A DNA stretch of 64,000 nucleotides. Origin: CADEFX01 sp963806735 (lineage in GTDB: Bacteria > Pseudomonadota > Alphaproteobacteria > Rhizobiales > Hyphomicrobiaceae). The notes under the pieces were generated by a model. The model was not told the origin of the DNA. It was given only the letters and a program-made list of their open reading frames with translations, and searched no databases. Below, one piece after another: positions 8,111 through 15,440 of the stretch (its first letter is position 1; every line of letters starts with the position of its first letter). A program made the translations under genes and the position numbers. The stretch lies in contig CAWEBE010000062.1 in assembly GCA_963806735.1 (NCBI GenBank), positions 310,001 to 374,000 on the forward strand, read 5' to 3'.

Positions 8111-8111
8111 T
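8089..8111 (+). terminator. Rho-independent terminator
   Basis: An 8-bp stem AGCCCTGC/GCGGGGCT (one G-U pair) closes a TTCG tetraloop and is followed by TTTT. It lies directly before the ribosome-binding site of the gene at 8127, so it either ends the structured RNA upstream or acts as an attenuator for that gene. Confidence 0.8.
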
Positions 8112-8126
8112 GCTATGGAGGGAGCG

Positions 8127-8547
8127 ATGGTGGATTTCGTTGTCGCGCTGAAGGCAGCGGGGGCGGCTTTGAGTGCGCTGAAGGAGCTGAATCAGATTTC
8201 CAACGAGTACGACAAGGGCGCGCTGAAGCTGAAAATTGCTGAACTGTCGGGGAGTCTGGCTGAAGTGCAGATTGCGCTCAGTCAGGCACAGGCAGAAGCT
8301 GCGGATAAGGACGCTAAGATCGCAAAGTTGGAAGCGAGCTTTAAGGAGAAACAGGAGCTGGTGGAGTACCGCGGATATCAGTACCGCAAAGGTGCCGATG
8401 GGAAAACCGCGAGGGCGACCGTATTGCCCGCGGTGTCTGGAAAAGGGCATTCTTATGATGACGGTACAGACTGTGAAGCCTGGGCGCCCAGAGCAATGTC
8501 CAGAGTGTAAGAGCGACTACCAGAATGCGCCGTCTTTTCAGTTCTGA
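8127..8547 (+). CDS. Small coiled-coil protein with C-terminal zinc ribbon (frameshifted)
   Basis: ATG at 8127 has a GGAGGGA five to eight bases upstream, better than the ATG at 8115. Residues 1-90 are amphipathic and charged ('IAELSGSLAEVQIALSQAQAE', 'DKDAKIAKLEASFKEKQELV'), consistent with a coiled coil. In this frame the protein ends at 8510 with low-complexity residues. Shifting frame by one base at the AAAA run (8403-8406) restores a clear C-terminal zinc ribbon, 'PYCPRCLEKG...GRPEQCPECKSDY', with two CxxC knuckles, ending at 8547. The repaired protein is about 140 residues. The function is not known; similar coiled-coil/zinc-ribbon proteins occur in phage and accessory regions. The stop codon is the left edge of a GACGTGG/CCACGTC hairpin (8546-8569). 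Confidence 0.65.
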
Positions 8548-8867
8548 CGTGGGGGGTGAGTGCCACGTCCGCTAGTGACGAGCCGGGACACTAAGCGCAC
8601 TAGCTGGTATGCAGCATAGACTATCACGGTGCTGAAAGTGCGCCGGGTGATGGTGTGGATGCGCACGGCCGTTTTAGGCACCGATTAGGCACCTGGCGAA
8701 ATGCAGCGTTAGGGCCAAGTTCCTGAAAAATCACGCTTGCGGATCAAAAAACGATAATTCCATCAACAATCTACTCCGTTGAAGCATTTGGACAATATTT
8801 GAGGCTGTTAACCTCAAGTTATCCACTGGCCCATACCTTTACTCGGTCTTTTGGTCGAGCACACATC
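8548..8867. other. Intergenic region ahead of the histidine kinase
   Basis: No gene found. It holds the hairpin overlapping the zinc-ribbon stop codon (8546-8569), a short CTAGTG...CACTAG inverted pair (8572-8603) that may be a remnant of the composite repeat family, and an A+T-rich segment (about 8725-8825) that probably contains the kinase promoter and the CtrA-like site at 8808. Confidence 0.5.
8808..8822 (+). promoter_or_regulatory. CtrA-like box (TTAA-N7-TTAT)
   Basis: TTAACCTCAAGTTAT matches the alphaproteobacterial CtrA site TTAA-N7-TTAA with one mismatch, 46 bases before the start of a PleC/DivJ-like kinase gene. Chance matches of this degree are common, so it is a candidate only. 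Confidence 0.25.
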
Positions 8868-9758
8868 ATGTTCAGCGGCGCCATTAGTGCGGGCAAGCCG
8901 AACACTCTTATGGGGGAGTATGCGCTTCGTCTTGGCGAGGCGGTGCTGCGCAATCGTACACGCGAGGCTGAGCAACTCGCGAGCATAGAGGTGCAGCTGG
9001 CCAACAAGGTCAAGTCCGAGTTCATCGCCAACATGAGCCATGAGCTCAGGACCCCTCTGAATACCATCATGGGGTTCTCGAAGCTGCTCGGAGAGCATGG
9101 GCGACGCCAGCTCACAGACCAGGACATCATGGACTACGCGAGGTTGATTCATGACGCGGCCGGTCACCTGCTGTCGGTAATCAACGACATTCTCGATATT
9201 TCGAAGATTCAGAGCGGCAAGTACGCGCTGGATGCACGCGAAGTAAGCCTGGATGAGGTCCTGAGAGCCTGCGTCGCCTCCTATCGCGCCGTAGCCGAGA
9301 CCGCCGGTCTCAATCTCGAATATCGGCAAGGGGATGGGCTTCCCGCGATCCGCGGTGACGCGCACAGATTGAAGCAGGCATTCAACAACCTGATCGGGAA
9401 TGCCGTCAGGTTCACGCGACCGGGTGGCGCCATTGTCGTCGAAGCGCGTCCGCTTGCGGATGGCGGTGCCGAGGTCCGTGTGCGCGACACCGGCGTCGGC
9501 ATGGACGAGGAAGAGATTCGCGTTGCCCTTACACCGTTTGGCCAGGTCGACGGTAGCCGCTCGCGCTGGCGCGAAGGCGCCGGCCTGGGCTTGCCGATCG
9601 CCAATGCTCTCATCGAGCTGCATGCCGGCGAGCTCGGGATCGAGAGCCGGAAGCTTCAAGGGACTGAGGTTGTGGTGACGCTACCCCCGCCGCAGGTACT
9701 GTCATTCATCCAGGATCGAAATCCGACGCGTGGGCGGCCTGCCGCCAGCCAGGGCTGA
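8868..9758 (+). CDS. Soluble sensor histidine kinase (PleC/DivJ-like catalytic core)
   Basis: A 296-residue protein with the full transmitter core and almost no input domain. Dimerisation/phospho-acceptor helix 'KVKSEFIANMSHELRTPLNTIMGFSKLL' carries the H-box His; N-box 'LKQAFNNLIGNAVRFTRPGG'; G1 'RDTGVGMDEEEI'; G2 'GAGLGLPIANALIELHAGELGIES'. The H-box is of the type seen in PleC, DivJ and related alphaproteobacterial kinases of the PleC/DivJ group. No transmembrane segment or PAS domain is visible in the first 60 residues, so it is probably cytosolic and takes its signal through a partner. The frame extends to 8799, but the ATG at 8868 gives the more natural start; there is no strong ribosome site. 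HerA follows after 20 bases and is likely co-transcribed. No response regulator is adjacent. Confidence 0.85.
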   Translation: MFSGAISAGKPNTLMGEYALRLGEAVLRNRTREAEQLASIEVQLANKVKSEFIANMSHELRTPLNTIMGFSKLLGEHGRRQLTDQDIMDYARLIHDAAGHLLSVINDILDISKIQSGKYALDAREVSLDEVLRACVASYRAVAETAGLNLEYRQGDGLPAIRGDAHRLKQAFNNLIGNAVRFTRPGGAIVVEARPLADGGAEVRVRDTGVGMDEEEIRVALTPFGQVDGSRSRWREGAGLGLPIANALIELHAGELGIESRKLQGTEVVVTLPPPQVLSFIQDRNPTRGRPAASQG

Positions 9759-9778
9759 TTGGCTCAGGAAAAAGGATC

Positions 9779-11785
9779 ATGCAGGTGACAGGGCCCACGC
9801 CGAGATCGGATGATACTTCGATCGGCCGCATCGTGTCCGTGACGGGCTCGAGGGCCGTCCTCCTGCTCGACAATGCTCAGAACGGAGCTGCGCGCAGCTC
9901 CGCGCAGCGACCCGAGATGGGTACGCTGCTTGCCATCGACACGGCCGGCACGGTTGCGCTTGCGATCGTGTCGGCACTCAGTGTCCCCGTGCCGGCTCAG
10001 CGCGAGGGCGAAGGTGAGATTTGGATCGCTGAGCTAGGCCTCGTCGGTGAGTTGTGGCGAGGCAGGGACGGCCAACCATCCTCCTTCAACCGCGGCGTGA
10101 CGTCGTATCCGGCGCTCGGTCATCGCGTTCGGGTCGCTTCGAATGCCGAGCTCGGCTTGGCCTTCTGCGATGACGACAAGCAGTCGGTTCGCGTCGGCAG
10201 CATTCGCCAGGATCCATCCATCCCTGCGATGATCCGGGTCGACGAGCTGCTTGGCAAGCACTTCGCCATCCTCGGCACCACCGGTACCGGAAAGTCATGC
10301 ACGACGGCGCTGATTCTGCGCGCCATTCTCGAGAAGAATCCGGCCGCGCATCTCGTATTGCTCGATCCCCACAACGAGTATGCGACGGCGTTCACCGAAT
10401 GGGCGGAGGTGCTGTCCCCGCGCAACTTGCAGCTGCCCTTCTGGCTGCTGACGTTCGAGGAGCTTTCCGAGGTCGTCATCGGTGATCCCGCGGACCGCAA
10501 GAGTGAGATCGAGACGCTTCAGGAGCTGATTCCCATTGCCAAGAGCCGGTACAGCGCGGGCCGTGGCAAGGAGGCCCAGGCGTTGCGCGCACGCATGCAC
10601 GACGCCGGCCGCTACACCGTCGATACGCCGGTGCCCTACCGCCTGTCGGACCTCATCTCGCTCATCGACGATCGCATGGGCAAGCTCGAGAACAAGCGTG
10701 ACTTGGCGCCATACCGGAATCTCAAGACGCGCATCGAGACACTCTCGGTGGACCCGCGCTACGCGTTCATGTTCGGTTCGCTGACTGTCAATGACGACAT
10801 GGCCCAAGTGTTGGGCCGCCTCTTCCGCGTGCCTGTCAATGGCAAGCCGATCACGATCCTCGAGCTGACTGGCCTTCCGACCGAGATCGTCAATGTCGTG
10901 GTGGCCGTACTCTGCCGCATGACGTTCGACTTCGCCCTGTGGAGCGAGGGCAAGATCCCGGTCACGCTGGTGTGCGAGGAGGCGCACCGTTATGTGCCGG
11001 CCAATCCGAACATGGGCTTCGAGCCGTGCAAGCGCGCCATCGCCAGGATTGCCAAGGAGGGCCGCAAGTACGGCGCGTCGCTGTGCATCGTGACGCAGCG
11101 GCCGGCGGAAATCGATCCGACCATCCTGTCGCAATGCAATACCGTGTTCGCACTGCGCATGTCGAACGATCGCGATCAGCAGATCGTCACCTCGGCGATC
11201 TCGGACACCGGCTCCGGGTTATTGGAGTTCCTGTCCGCGCTTGGCCAACGCGAGGCCATAGCCTTCGGCGACGGTGTGTCGCTGCCCGTGCGCATCCGTT
11301 TCGACGAGCTGCCGCATCATGCGATGCCACGCAGCTCCACCGCGCGGTTCTCGGAGCGCTGGCAGAAGTCCCTCGGCGACGACGGGTTCCTCGAGCAGAT
11401 CGTGGAGAAATGGCGCCTGTCGTCGAGCGGCGCTGGTGGGGAAGCGGGGCAGCAGACGGCAATGTTTGCCGATGCCCTGAGTTTTCCTGATCTTCAACCG
11501 GGCGATGGTGTTGGCGATGGCGCTCCGCCGCCAGCCTACGAGACCGAGCCCCTGCGCTACCGGCAGATGTCCGAAACCGCGGCTGCCAGCGGTACCCCTG
11601 CTGAGCAGCCGCTATCGGTTGGGAGCATGCCGCGTCATGGGGCGGGCAACGCACGGCGGGAGCCGTCAGGTCCGCGCCGCGACACGGTCGCACCGGTCGC
11701 CGGATCGGCTCAGACGGCGCCTCAGCCCGGCAGCGCCCTGCGCTCGCTGCGCGAGCGACTGACACAGCGGCCTCCTTCGCGGTAA
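9779..11785 (+). CDS. HerA-like DUF87 ATPase
   Basis: 668 residues. An N-terminal HAS-barrel-like region ('IGRIVSVTGSRAVLLLD', 'GEIWIAELGLVGELWRG') precedes a FtsK/HerA-type RecA domain with Walker A 'ILGTTGTGKSCTT' (about residue 165), 'LVLLDPHNEY', Walker B 'VTLVCEEAHRYVP' and the sensor-like 'IVTQRPAEIDPTILSQCNTVFALRMSN' with a conserved arginine. The C-terminal about 130 residues are proline/alanine-rich and poorly ordered. HerA-type hexameric translocases move double-stranded DNA; archaeal ones pair with the nuclease NurA, while bacterial ones occur alone or with Sir2-type or nuclease partners. No nuclease gene is adjacent here. AGGA lies about 9 bases before the ATG. The linkage to the histidine kinase upstream is unusual. 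Confidence 0.88.
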   Translation: MQVTGPTPRSDDTSIGRIVSVTGSRAVLLLDNAQNGAARSSAQRPEMGTLLAIDTAGTVALAIVSALSVPVPAQREGEGEIWIAELGLVGELWRGRDGQPSSFNRGVTSYPALGHRVRVASNAELGLAFCDDDKQSVRVGSIRQDPSIPAMIRVDELLGKHFAILGTTGTGKSCTTALILRAILEKNPAAHLVLLDPHNEYATAFTEWAEVLSPRNLQLPFWLLTFEELSEVVIGDPADRKSEIETLQELIPIAKSRYSAGRGKEAQALRARMHDAGRYTVDTPVPYRLSDLISLIDDRMGKLENKRDLAPYRNLKTRIETLSVDPRYAFMFGSLTVNDDMAQVLGRLFRVPVNGKPITILELTGLPTEIVNVVVAVLCRMTFDFALWSEGKIPVTLVCEEAHRYVPANPNMGFEPCKRAIARIAKEGRKYGASLCIVTQRPAEIDPTILSQCNTVFALRMSNDRDQQIVTSAISDTGSGLLEFLSALGQREAIAFGDGVSLPVRIRFDELPHHAMPRSSTARFSERWQKSLGDDGFLEQIVEKWRLSSSGAGGEAGQQTAMFADALSFPDLQPGDGVGDGAPPPAYETEPLRYRQMSETAAASGTPAEQPLSVGSMPRHGAGNARREPSGPRRDTVAPVAGSAQTAPQPGSALRSLRERLTQRPPSR

Positions 11786-11920
11786 GGAACGCGCCGTGCG
11801 GCACGCTGTGTCGCTGGGTAAGACCTTAAGCAGCACAAGACCGTTTTCTTGAGCGCTATCGCGGATGACGATATGAGTTCTGTCATCTTGGTGAAGCCCG
11901 TTTCTGGTCCGATCCCGCTC

Positions 11921-12004
11921 CTAGTGGCAGGCTTGTGTCCCGATCGCGAAGCTCGTCGGACCTCGCGTCAAGCATTGAACGAATTTCTCGATCATCACAC
12001 GAGC
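11921..12004. repeat. Degenerate hybrid of the CTAGTG...CACTAG composite repeat
   Basis: Begins with CTAGTG, continues with GTGTCCCGATCGCGAAG (left arm of unit A), then ends with GAACGAATTTCTCGATCAT and CACACGAG (right arm of unit B, terminal CACTAG mutated). The two halves come from different units, so it no longer forms a perfect hairpin. It occupies the leader region of manC. Confidence 0.6.
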
Positions 12005-12048
12005 TGCATTTGCAACTGCTATCTGCGCTCGACCCCAAAGGCGGGACC

Positions 12049-13494
12049 ATGAGCTCCATTCATCCAGTCATTCTCTCCGGCGGCTCAGGCACAAGGCTCT
12101 GGCCGCTCTCTCGATCCATGTATCCCAAGCAGTTCATTCGCTTCTTCAACGGCCAGGGACCAACCTTCCTCGGCGCAACCCTGCGCAGGCTCGGATCGGA
12201 GGCCGGGTTCGGCAACCCGGTTCTCCTGTGCAACAACGATCATCGTTTTCTCATCAGCGACGAGCTCGAGCGCGCGGGTGTTACGCCCGAAGCGATCATT
12301 CTGGAGCCAGTGGCGCGCAATACGGCCGCAGCCATTGCGGTTGCCGCGCTGTCCGTTGTCGAGAACGATCCCGAGGGAGTGCTCGTCGTTATGCCCTCGG
12401 ACCACGTGATTCGCGACGAGGCCGGTTTCGTCGCGGCCGTGCGTCGAGCTGCCAAGGTGGCGGCAATGGGCAAGCTCGTGCTGTTCGGCATCAAACCGGA
12501 CACGGCACATACCGGCTATGGCTACATTCGCTGCGGCGCCGCACTCGGCGGATCTGATACGGGTGCTTTCAAGGTGGATGCGTTTTTCGAGAAGCCGGAT
12601 GCCGATACGGCGCGCCGGTATTTCGACGACGGCAGCTACTATTGGAACAGCGGCATCTTCGTGCTCCATGCCCGTACGTTTTTGAGCGAGCTGGAGCGCT
12701 TCGAGCCGCGCATACTCGAAACCGTCCGCGCAGCCCTCGCGGGCGCGCAGCATGACCTCGGATTTCTGAGACTCGACCGCTCGGCCTTTGTCCAGGCCCC
12801 CAACATATCGGTCGACTACGCGGTGATGGAAAAGACATCCGAGGCTGTGATGCTGCCGATCGATGTCGGCTGGAGCGACGTCGGCTCGTGGGCTTCGCTA
12901 TGGGAAATTGCGGCGCGGGACGAGAAGGGCAACTACTCGCGTGGCGAGGCGGTGCTCGAGGACAGCAGCGATCTTTACGTACACAGCGAGCGCGCGCTCG
13001 TGGCGACGATCGGGGTCAAGGATCTTATCATCGTCGATACTCCCGACGCGCTGCTGGTCGCCGACAAGGCGCGAGCGCAGGACGTGTCCAAGGTTGTGGC
13101 GAAGCTCAAGCAGTCGAACCGCAAGGAGCAGGAGCAGCACCTGCGAAACTACCGGCCATGGGGCTTTTTTGAGACCCTGTCCATTGGCCCACGCTTCCAG
13201 GTCAAGCTGCTGCACGTGAAGCCCGGCGGCAAGCTCTCCATGCAGATGCACCACCATCGCTCGGAGCATTGGGTCGTCGTCCAGGGCACGGCCAAGGTCG
13301 TGGTCGGCGATGTCGAGAAGCTCGTACGGGAGAATGAGAGCGTCTACATCGTCGCGACCCAATGGCACCGCCTCGAGAACCCCGGCAAGGTGCCGCTCGA
13401 GATCATCGAGGTGCAGATCGGCACGTATCTCGGCGAGGATGACATCATCCGCAGCGATGATGTCTATCATCGCGCTCCGGACGAGACCAAATAG
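12049..13494 (+). CDS. manC: Mannose-1-phosphate guanylyltransferase / mannose-6-phosphate isomerase (type II PMI-GMP)
   Basis: A bifunctional 481-residue enzyme making GDP-mannose. N-terminal nucleotidyltransferase: 'VILSGGSGTRLWPLSRSMYPKQF' (the GXGXRXWPXSRxxxPKQF signature), 'ILEPVARNTAAAIAVAAL', 'VLVVMPSDHVI', 'FFEKPDADTA', 'YYWNSGIFV' and 'VDYAVMEKT'. C-terminal cupin-type isomerase domain: 'YRPWGFFETL', 'VKLLHVKPGGKLSMQMHHHRSEHWVVVQGTAKV' and 'WHRLENPGKVPLEIIEVQIGTYLGEDDI'. The ATG at 12049 begins MSSIHPVILSGG, the family's normal N-terminus; the open frame further upstream is repeat-derived. GDP-mannose feeds exopolysaccharide, LPS or other mannosylated glycans. It converges on pssA with 29 bases between stops. 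Confidence 0.95.
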   Translation: MSSIHPVILSGGSGTRLWPLSRSMYPKQFIRFFNGQGPTFLGATLRRLGSEAGFGNPVLLCNNDHRFLISDELERAGVTPEAIILEPVARNTAAAIAVAALSVVENDPEGVLVVMPSDHVIRDEAGFVAAVRRAAKVAAMGKLVLFGIKPDTAHTGYGYIRCGAALGGSDTGAFKVDAFFEKPDADTARRYFDDGSYYWNSGIFVLHARTFLSELERFEPRILETVRAALAGAQHDLGFLRLDRSAFVQAPNISVDYAVMEKTSEAVMLPIDVGWSDVGSWASLWEIAARDEKGNYSRGEAVLEDSSDLYVHSERALVATIGVKDLIIVDTPDALLVADKARAQDVSKVVAKLKQSNRKEQEQHLRNYRPWGFFETLSIGPRFQVKLLHVKPGGKLSMQMHHHRSEHWVVVQGTAKVVVGDVEKLVRENESVYIVATQWHRLENPGKVPLEIIEVQIGTYLGEDDIIRSDDVYHRAPDETK

Positions 13495-13523
13495 TTAGCT
13501 GCAGCGAACGCACTGATGTGCCG

Positions 13524-14405
13524 TCAATGCCGCGTTTCGCCTGGCTGTGTCGCAGCGGTGACGACGGACCCGTCCGCTGCCTGCGCGGGAGGTCCCGCGC
13601 TCGCGTCCCATGCGCGCTTCTCATGGACAAAGCGCCGATAGCTCAGAGGAATCACGGCCAGATAGAGCAGCGTGACCACGGTCAACGTGCCATAGGGATA
13701 GGTCACCAGCAACCCGACGAGTGCGGCAACGCCGATCAAGATCGGCAGCACCAGCTCGCGCTCGATGCGTTCGCCGAGCAGCTTGCCTGAATAGGTCGGG
13801 ATCGTCGAAACCAGCAGGAACGCCATGCACAGCGTGTAGATGGCGATGAGCAGCGGGAACGCCCGGATGTCGAAAAAGCCCAGGCCGTTCACATAGAGCG
13901 GAAGCAGCACCGTGATGGCTCCGGCGGGCGCCGGCATGCCGGTAAAGTAATTGGACTGCCACTTGGGTTTGTCGACGTCGAGCATGGCGTTGAAGCGGGC
14001 TAGTCTCAGGCCCATGGCGCACGCGAAAACGAGGGCGGCAATCCAGCCGAAGCCTTTGAGGTCGCCGAGACCCCACGTGAATACGAGTACGGCCGGTGCC
14101 ACGCCGAAATTGACGAAATCGGCAAGACTGTCGAGCTCGGCGCCGAAGCGGGACTGTGCCTTGAGCGCGCGAGCGAGGCGCCCGTCGACGCCGTCGAGCA
14201 GCGCCGCAATGACGATCAGTGCCAGCGCCAGCTCGAGCCGGCTCTCGATGGCCATGCGGATGGCGGTTACGCCCGCGCAGAGGCTGAGCAGCGTGAAGAA
14301 GTTAGGCAGCAACAGCCGGACAGGGATCTTGCGATGCCTGAACAACAGGCGCCGCCGGCGCCGGCGCTCGCCTTCCACCAGATTTGGCTCCAATGGCTCG
14401 ATCAT
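13524..14405 (-). CDS. pssA: CDP-diacylglycerol--serine O-phosphatidyltransferase
   Basis: An integral membrane enzyme that transfers phosphatidyl from CDP-diacylglycerol to L-serine. The CDP-alcohol phosphotransferase signature is intact: 'DGVDGRLARALKAQSRFGAELDSLAD', with all four aspartates and the glycine in the D-G-x2-A-R-x8-G-x3-D-x3-D arrangement. Multiple hydrophobic helices (about residues 32-50, 58-72, 100-122, 150-170, 180-200, 210-250) fit the bacterial type II enzyme. The basic 'RRRRRR' N-terminus is cytosolic. ATG at 14405 has a GGAGG 8 bases upstream. The partner psd lies upstream on the same strand, separated by a 165-bp composite repeat. Confidence 0.93.
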   Translation of the reverse strand: MIEPLEPNLVEGERRRRRRLLFRHRKIPVRLLLPNFFTLLSLCAGVTAIRMAIESRLELALALIVIAALLDGVDGRLARALKAQSRFGAELDSLADFVNFGVAPAVLVFTWGLGDLKGFGWIAALVFACAMGLRLARFNAMLDVDKPKWQSNYFTGMPAPAGAITVLLPLYVNGLGFFDIRAFPLLIAIYTLCMAFLLVSTIPTYSGKLLGERIERELVLPILIGVAALVGLLVTYPYGTLTVVTLLYLAVIPLSYRRFVHEKRAWDASAGPPAQAADGSVVTAATQPGETRH

Positions 14406-14426
14406 TCGCCAGCCTCCACTTGGCCC

Positions 14427-14591
14427 CTAGTGTCCCGATCGCGAAGTTCGTTCAGTGCTCGCGGCGAAGTCCGACGAACTTCGCGATCGAAAGCACACTA
14501 GCAAGTACCTAATGCTAGTGTGATTCAGATCGAGAAATTTGCTCACGGACCTGCTGCAAATACCGGGCGAATTTCTCGATCATCCCACTAG
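14427..14591. repeat. Composite two-hairpin intergenic repeat (units A and B), copy 1
   Basis: Unit A, 14427-14501, opens with CTAGTGTCC, pairs GATCGCGAAGTTCGT with ACGAACTTCGCGATC and closes with CACTAG. A 13-base spacer (14502-14514, CAAGTACCTAATG) follows. Unit B, 14515-14591, opens with CTAGTGTGATTCAGATCGAG, pairs GATCGAGAAATTTGC with GCGAATTTCTCGATC and closes with CACTAG. The same element occurs inverted at 36593-36756. It lies between psd and pssA. Confidence 0.9.
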
Positions 14592-14604
14592 CGATCATGT
14601 TCCT

Positions 14605-15351
14605 TCAGGTGACCCGCGCCTCGCGTTCCGGCTCATCCGACTTGAGATCGGCCAGCACGGTTTCCCCACCCACTGCGCGCTGTCCGACGGCGGCGAGCGT
14701 GCCGCGCCCGGGTGGAAGATACAGGTCGACGCGGCTGCCGAAGCGTATGAGGCCGATGCGCTCGCCGACGCCGACGGCCGCGCCCTCGTCCTTGAAACCG
14801 ACAATGCGGCGGGCAATGAGGCCGGCGATCTGGACGACAGCGATCTCGTCCCCACTGGTTGTAGCGATCACCAGCGCGCGCCGCTCGTTGTCCTCGCTCG
14901 CCTTGTCGAGAGCGGCATTGAGGAACACACCGGGGATGTAGATCGCCCGCTCGATGCGGCCTGCTACCGGCGAGCGGTTGATGTGCACGTCGAAGACGGA
15001 GAGGAAGATGGAGATGCGCACGCGCTCGCTGTCTCCCAACCCAAGCTCGGCCGGCGGACGAACGCGCTCGATGCGCTGGATCTTGCCGTCGGCTGGCGCG
15101 ATCACCAGGCCCTCGCGCAGCGGGGTTACACGGTCGGGATCGCGGAAGAAGTAGGCGATATAGATCGAGGCCACGACCAGGATCCACGCCAGCGTTGGCC
15201 AGATGAAGAAGAACAGGAGCATCAGTCCGAGGCTGATCGCCAGGAACTTGTGCCCGTCGCGGTGGACAGGGGCGAGCGTCGAAGTGATGGTGTCAAACAG
15301 GCCGTGGCGATCGTTCAAAGGCGGCTCCGTAGGCGGCAGTGCCCGGTCCAT
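14605..15351 (-). CDS. psd: Phosphatidylserine decarboxylase proenzyme (short form)
   Basis: Decarboxylates phosphatidylserine to phosphatidylethanolamine at the inner membrane. 248 residues is typical of the short PSD-A class. An N-terminal membrane anchor spans about residues 37-67. Family blocks: 'YFFRDPDRVTP', 'LVIAPADGKI', 'RISIFLSVFDVHINRSPVAGRI', 'NERRALVI', 'QIAGLIARRIV' and 'GLIRFGSRVDLYLPPG'. The Gly-Ser in the latter is the self-cleavage site that generates the pyruvoyl prosthetic group on the small alpha chain. The ATG at 15351 has no strong ribosome site. It lies 89 bases downstream of the Do-type protease, same strand, and upstream of pssA. Confidence 0.93.
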   Translation of the reverse strand: MDRALPPTEPPLNDRHGLFDTITSTLAPVHRDGHKFLAISLGLMLLFFFIWPTLAWILVVASIYIAYFFRDPDRVTPLREGLVIAPADGKIQRIERVRPPAELGLGDSERVRISIFLSVFDVHINRSPVAGRIERAIYIPGVFLNAALDKASEDNERRALVIATTSGDEIAVVQIAGLIARRIVGFKDEGAAVGVGERIGLIRFGSRVDLYLPPGRGTLAAVGQRAVGGETVLADLKSDEPEREARVT

Positions 15352-15440
15352 ACAGGGCGCGAGCTTCGCGGCTGATTGGTAGCGGGACGCTGTTCAGCCG
15401 GCAACCCCTCGGCGGGGCCTCCCCATGGATTAAGAGCGAT

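Noticed and set aside
7750..8547. Retron or other RT-based system in the structured RNA/zinc-ribbon locus
   Set aside because: No reverse transcriptase gene or YADD motif anywhere nearby.
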